From Calliopum simillimum (lineage: Eukaryota; Arthropoda; Insecta; Diptera; Lauxaniidae), in NCBI GenBank assembly GCA_951812925.1, contig OX638370.1:99338897-99402896 (forward strand): a stretch of 64,000 bases of DNA, read 5' to 3'. The translations under genes were made by a program, and so were the position numbers. The notes below the pieces were generated by a model. That model had not been told where the DNA came from and did no database searches. It was given only the letters and a program-made list of their open reading frames with translations. This document shows positions 58,891 through 64,000 of this stretch, piece by piece. Position 1 is the stretch's first letter; every line of letters starts with the position of its first letter.

Positions 58891-60725
58891 AAGCAATTCG
58901 TATAGAAGCACTTGCGTTCAATAGTTAAAACATCAAATTTTAAATCTAGACATGGTTTTGAAACCTGGGACTTTTTTTTTTGGAAAAAACTCCAGAAAAG
59001 TTTTTGGATTTCCGAAAAAAATAGAAATAAAACAAGAATTTTGTATGGAGACTTTTCTCGTCTTATTTAGAAATAATTTTCTGGAATTATTTACTATGGC
59101 GTGATTACCGGGAGCCCGAGATTTTATGGATGCTTTTCCCAGAAAAGCTTTTAGCTCTATTTCCAATCCAAAAAAATTCCGATGAGAAAAATTAGTCCTA
59201 GTCTTGAGTCTTGGTCTTGAATCTTGGTCTTGGTAATTTTTGATGTAGTCTCCAGACAGGCTTTTTTCTGGCTTTACTTATTAAAAAAACTTTTCAGTCG
59301 TTATATTCGGGTCCCAAAAAATGCTTTAATTTAATAAATTCTTTTATTTCACTCAGAGCTTGAACCCTAAAACAAAATTTCTTTTTACTCAGAATATTCC
59401 GAAAGATTCAATGTAATTAAAGAGCCATTCGTATATTCCACATAAAACCTCAGAAGAATTCAAATAAAAAGTCATAAAAAAGTAAACTGTGAAATGTTTA
59501 ACTGCAAAATTGTATGTGTGTGACTATTATATGATTGTATGTGTCTGTTTTAACATATATGCAAGGTGTTTTAAATGTACTTTTATATTGGCACACCTCT
59601 ACCAGCATAACAATAAAATGTACGCCCATGTGAATGACGGTTAAATGTAAAACAACAACAACAGCAACAACGAGTGAGGCGTTTTAAGTATCGTTACACC
59701 ACATTTGATTGACGTGTTATTATTAGTTGTTGTTGTTATTGCTACCGTTGTTGTTGCGGTGAAGAATCATCACTGCGCTGGTGTTTTTTGTTTTCATTTC
59801 TGACATCGATTTACAATAATCATATGTGTATGTGTGCGATTTTGTGCTCTCTTTGTGCAAGTTTGCAAGTGTTGGTTGATGTGTGATAAGAAAGTTATGG
59901 CAAACAACAACAACAACAGCAACAACGACAACAACTATAAATTTCAATGTCTGTTGGGTGTACTTCCGGTGATGCATGTTCATTTCCGACAGTGATACGT
60001 TTATGTCCCGCGAGTATGTTAGCGTGATTGTAGGGTAAAACAAGCAAAGCGTGCAGACTTATGATAAATTTTTCTGATTGCAATTGCAAAGTATTTGCCT
60101 TACTTTGGCTGCAAGATCGTTTGTCTCAGTGCTTAAAGAGAACTTTAACTCATTAATTCCCTGTTTTTCAAACAAGTGGATCAAAAACCCATAAAAAGTG
60201 GTGTGAAGATGGCTTATAAATATGTTCTTTGTGCGATTTTATTGTATGTTTAAGAATAAAATCATAGTATAATTAAGAATTTAGCAATTAAGATGACCTT
60301 CTTTTCTTTTTATGACAGCTGTAATTTACAGTGGACAGGTGCGAACAAGCAAATTGAATGCTTTAGCAAACATTTTTTCCTATGGCATATCTCTATTTTT
60401 CCCATTTTTAAAATTCCTTAAAGAATTGGAATAGTGGGAGTTTTTGAGATTGCTGATTCCGAATTTGGGATAAACTTTTTTCAAAACATAGTGGTTGATC
60501 CAAAATGGTAGAACATTTTTTTAGAGAATGATTAAATCACGACAAAATTGTGGCTAGGTAGACTTTTGGCACCGCTAATTTCAAATAAAGAAACAAAATG
60601 GAACAATTTTGATTTATTTGGAATGTGAGCGTGTTCTCAATCGTATCAAGTCTGTTTTTAGCTGAGAGCTAAGTATGTAGATGATACCTATTGTTTCTCA
60701 AATATCAAATATTATTGTATACGTA
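58891..60725. other. Non-coding DNA with CAA/GTT microsatellites
   Basis: (CAA)n or (GTT)n lie near 59655, 59727-59755 and 59905-59935; a TCTTGG-like hexamer run lies at 59195-59232. A degraded copy of the ATGGCGGATCC repeat is at 60470-60600. Confidence 0.45.
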
Positions 60726-60786
60726 GGGCACTACTTATATTTCGGGAATAGCAAATAATAACAAATATTTTTAGTTGAAAATGGCT

Positions 60787-62325
60787 TTATTGTTTTTCAA
60801 AATATTTCCCTTGATGATCAATACACTTTTGCATTCGTTAGAACCATTTGTCATAGCAGTTTTCCCAATATTTTTGAGACACCTCCAACACATGGTTTTC
60901 GAACGCTTCAACTGCTTCTTCGGCGCTCATAAATTGTTGACTACGCAGTTTACAAGAATATGTCATTGGGTGCCAAATCAGCACTGTACGGATAATGAGT
61001 CATCAATTCGATGTTTTGACTGCTCAAAAATTTACCTGTTTCACGAGATGTGTGAGAGCTCGCATTGTCATGATGGATAATGATTCGCCTTCGTGGGTTG
61101 GTTTTACGAATTTCTCCGAAGACTTCCGGTAAAAAATGGTCGTGTACCACTCGGAACTGACCGTCGTTGATCAAACAGAACAGTGCCCACATGACCCATT
61201 CGGCCGAAGAAACAGGTGGCCATTTGCTTCGCTGTGCTACTTCCACGAATAATTTTTGTTGAATTTAGCTCGTCTTGGGATACCCACAAGGTCAATTGCT
61301 GTTTTGTTTCCGACTCATACGCATAAATCCATGATTCATCACCTGTCACGATTTTATACACGTCTTTTGAAGCATCACGGTCGAGTTTTTTAATCATTTC
61401 CTTACACCAAACTAAGTGTTCATGCAAAATCGAATGTATTTAAGTGGAACTAATGTGCAAGGATGCCTCCATCTCACAACATGCCACATGATGATATTTC
61501 ATTACACAGTCCAGCGATGAAAAAAAGTATGACATCAGAGTAGATGATTTGAATAGATTTTTACTCGCTGAACGCGAATACGACCTCGGATTTGCTCCAT
61601 CACGTCTGAGATCCGAGTTATCCTTGATTTAAAGTGCAGAATATCCTATTTTCAGACATATGGCGTACATCCTGAAAGTAGTTTAGTTCACTTTTGACAG
61701 TGGCAATAAATAGCCTTGAGCTTCTTCTTTAAAGCGTACTTTTAACTTTTGCAAGTTTCCGAGATATCATCCATTGAAGCAAAGGTATACAAATTGAATA
61801 TAGTCCTTTACAGGGATTAGCAATACCTTTACTTCAATCGATGATATCTCGGAAACTAATGATTGATGCCGCTGTCAAAAGTGAACTAAACTACTTTCAG
61901 GATGTTCGCCATATGTCTAAAAATAGCATTTCTTGCACTTTAAATCAAGGATAACTCGAATCTCAGACGTGATGGAGCAAATCGGAGGTCGTATTCAGAT
62001 TCAGCAATCAAAAATGAATAAAAATCACCTACTCTCATTTCATACTTTTTTAACTTTTTCAAAAACGCAGGACTGTGTTATCAGTCCATGCACTGCATCG
62101 ATGATTTGTGGCACAACAACCGATTTTTGGACGACCTTCACGGAATTCGTCGTTGACCGAACCCCGACCACAATTGAGTTCACTATGCCAACCATATACT
62201 ATCATTTTTAGTGGTGCTTTATCGCCCTATAAAGAACAGAGTTCATCGACACATTTCTTTTGACATAATCCACGTCGAAAATTGTGAAAAATAATCAAAC
62301 GAAAACCTTTCCTTGAAATTTCCAT
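60787..62325 (-). pseudogene. Broken mariner transposase (DD34D)
   Basis: The ATG at 62325 opens GFRLIIFHNFRRGL, followed by a stop after about 30 codons and GREG-type linker text (FREGRPK). The coding strand is then interrupted by the 573-bp insertion. It resumes with the second helix-turn-helix (MEASLH), then SILHEHLVWCKEM, in which about 25 residues (including the W-x-PH linker region) are deleted. The catalytic part is well kept: VTGDESWIYAYE (first D), HHDNASSHTS (second D) and LAPND (third D, 34 residues after the second). The last part runs to a TAA at 60787 with one further internal stop. The copy cannot encode an active enzyme. Confidence 0.88.
61505..62077. mobile_element. 573-bp inverted-repeat element nested in mariner, TTA target duplication
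   Basis: The element starts CACAGTCCAGCG and ends CGCAGGACTGTG. TTA is duplicated exactly at 61502-61504 and 62078-62080, and mariner sequence joins across once one TTA is removed. Arms of about 260 bp (61505-61795 and 61815-62077) are complementary apart from a 40-bp insertion in the left arm, with a loop of about 20 bp. A 3-bp TTA/TAA duplication is characteristic of PIF/Harbinger elements; superfamily assignment is inferred. Confidence 0.85.
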
Positions 62326-62495
62326 TTCTTGGCCAAATTGATTTTCTGAACTCACTGGAAACAAAACAAATAGCACTTGTACATCAAAACGTTGTGAGTA
62401 CGTTTATGTTAAAAAATGTCAAACTTTATTATGGTGTTGCAATATTTTAGCTATTGAGATAAGTGTTGCCAGTTCCCGAAATATAAGTAGTGCCT

Positions 62496-64000
62496 CTCGT
62501 AATCTTTCGTGGGAATATTTTTTCTCCTTTGCATTATTTCTTTACTTTTTGAATGTTTTTGATATTCATCGAGTTTTTTCAGATTCTTCATAAGGTATAT
62601 CTAGAGCTTCTGAAAACGTTAAAACCTTTTGCATAATATTTCAATGTCTGTAGATTTCTTCGACTATTTAAAATTATTAAAACTTTTTTTGAGTTTTTTT
62701 ATGCCTTTCAATATTTTAAATATTTCTTTTTTTTTTGATTCACCTAACATTTTGGATACACATGTTTGTAGGTAATTAATATCGAAATCTTTTTCACAAG
62801 CGATTCTTTAGCGATAGATTATTGTTTCAAAAGATGGAGCTTAGTATACAGGGAAATCCCTTGGAATCGTTTCATTATGTTATGTGCGTACTTTACCTTA
62901 TATATATGTCAGAGCGTAACTGATTTTCTGTGAAATACAAAGACAAGTGTTTACCAAAATTTAACATGTGCGCTTTTGAATTGTATATGTTTTGTACTTG
63001 TGTAAGAGTTACACCTTGAGGTTTGCTCATATTTATGTGCCTCATGAAATAATTGCGAATTTGATAATGTTGTGTAAATTGATATTTAGAATTTGGTTAC
63101 TGGTGCTTTTGGTTTTTGTTGGCAGCCTTGTGTAATAAAAACAGCTAAAGGTTATTTTAACCATTAACACGATATAGTCATTTTAAAAATAAGAAATTCT
63201 TTTGGTATTTTCTTTCTGTTTTTAACCGGAAATCCTTTTGTTGCCACATTTTAATGTTTATATTACATTCACAATAATAAGTCTCTTGGGTTTTTGTTTT
63301 TTTTTAACGAAAGTGTACGCATTAGATGAATACATATTTTTATTGGAATATAAATTTAAGCATTCAATTTCAAAGTCAAAAGTATAAACTCATTAACAAA
63401 GTGCAAAAAACAAAAATATTTTAATGAACATTTTGTAGCTTACATTTTTTGTTTACGAGTTGAACAATTCGATACATCCAATGCAAAAGTTGGTAACTCA
63501 AGTTACCAACTTTTTACGGAACAGCATTTCTCGAAATTTGCACATTTGGTTCCATATTGTGTCAAATTTTGGTACCTTTAGCTTGAAATTTGAAGGCCTA
63601 GGAGCTATTTTTGAAGTCACAACCTAAATTTATTTTATTAACGTTTTTATACAAAAAAACAAAAAATAGTTAAAAGACAAAAAAATGCTTATAACTAAAA
63701 ACTGCGATTTTCGAGTAACCAACGGAATTGGTTTTTGGTTTTCTTTCTATTTGACATTTCTGTGAACTGCAAATTTTTTGTGATTTTGTACGCATGGATG
63801 CCAATCATGGTCTCATAAAGTCAAAGTGCATTCAGCGCAAAAGTATACTGTACATACTTTATAATATGAAAACTTTTAATGAAAACATTATCAAATTATA
63901 GTGTCAATGAACTTTGAAATGAACATTTTTTTATGATCAATTGAAGCATTAAATGAAAAAATTTGTCTGCAAAGTTTTTATAAATTAAAAGAATCTCTTT
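62496..64000. other. Non-coding DNA
   Basis: No exon is supported. A perfect 14-bp-arm palindrome lies at 63485-63514. Confidence 0.45.
63485..63514. repeat. Perfect hairpin, 14-bp arms and 2-bp loop
   Basis: AAAAGTTGGTAACT, CA, AGTTACCAACTTTT. A related single arm (GAGTTACCAACTTTG) occurs near 12945. Confidence 0.85.

Larger units (their letters stand above)
60726..62495 (-). mobile_element. Mariner copy 3, near full length, with nested insertion
   Basis: Termini GGCACTACTTATATTTCGGG (from about 60727) and the complement ending at about 62494 bracket the copy, and TA precedes the left end. Subtracting the 573-bp insert and 3-bp duplication leaves about 1.2 kb, close to a normal mariner. 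Subterminal ACGTACTCACAACG matches copies 1 and 2. Confidence 0.88.

Overview
The window looks like intergenic or large-intron DNA from a brachyceran fly; a tephritid-like fruit fly is my best guess, but I cannot prove it from sequence alone. The reasons are high AT content, TATA-driven genes for small secreted proteins with 57-66 bp introns, mariner, Tc1-type and jockey-like transposon remnants, many short inverted-repeat elements, CAA/GTT microsatellites, and dispersed GGGCGTGGC-type repeats common in fly genomes. Gene density is very low: four convincing protein-coding genes in 64 kb, plus one possible isolated exon.

Genes. Three paralogues (3640-4335 minus, 5632-6285 minus, 55151-55819 plus) encode secreted proteins built from a signal peptide, an acidic patch, a Pro/Arg/Tyr-rich linker and a C-terminal Cys-rich module with four C-x3-C motifs. 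All three share the same TATA module and a small intron in the 5' UTR that ends five bases before the ATG. The first two are a tandem duplication that includes flanking DNA; the third lies about 49 kb away in the opposite orientation. A fourth gene (17396-18160 minus) encodes an unrelated secreted low-complexity protein with a Gln-rich segment and PGYGY repeats. I do not recognise a named orthologue for any of them.

Mobile DNA. Three mariner copies occur: two carry only the N-terminal DNA-binding half (7.4-7.9 kb, 19.9-20.7 kb), and one is a nearly full-length broken copy (60.7-62.5 kb) interrupted by a 573-bp inverted-repeat element with a clean 3-bp target duplication. Other remnants are a Tc1/mariner-superfamily transposase tail (52.7 kb), a jockey-like reverse transcriptase (28.9-29.5 kb) and a LINE RNase H tail (33.2 kb). 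Non-autonomous elements with terminal inverted repeats lie at 0.9-1.8, 6.7-7.0, 12.2-12.5, 14.6-15.9, 21.6-22.3, 34.5-35.6 and 56.0-57.4 kb. A palindrome of about 1.9 kb spans 36.3-38.3 kb.

Repeats. The most striking stretch is about 690 bp of nearly pure (CCTAA)n, i.e. the insect telomere motif TTAGG, which flies do not use at chromosome ends; it directly follows the LINE RNase H remnant. From 46.9 to 51.5 kb a 19-bp minisatellite forms one array in one orientation and two arrays in the other. From 51.5 to 52.6 kb the DNA is built from degenerate GTGATATATCAC palindromes. Other tandem families have periods of about 404 bp (9.2-10.1 kb), 120-135 bp (13.6-14.3 kb), 141 bp (23.2-23.8 kb) and 118 bp (34.6-35.1 kb). 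A dispersed family marked by GGAGAATGA motifs occurs four times (7.9, 26.3, 43.7 and 58.2 kb).

No rRNA, tRNA, CRISPR or prokaryotic feature was found.
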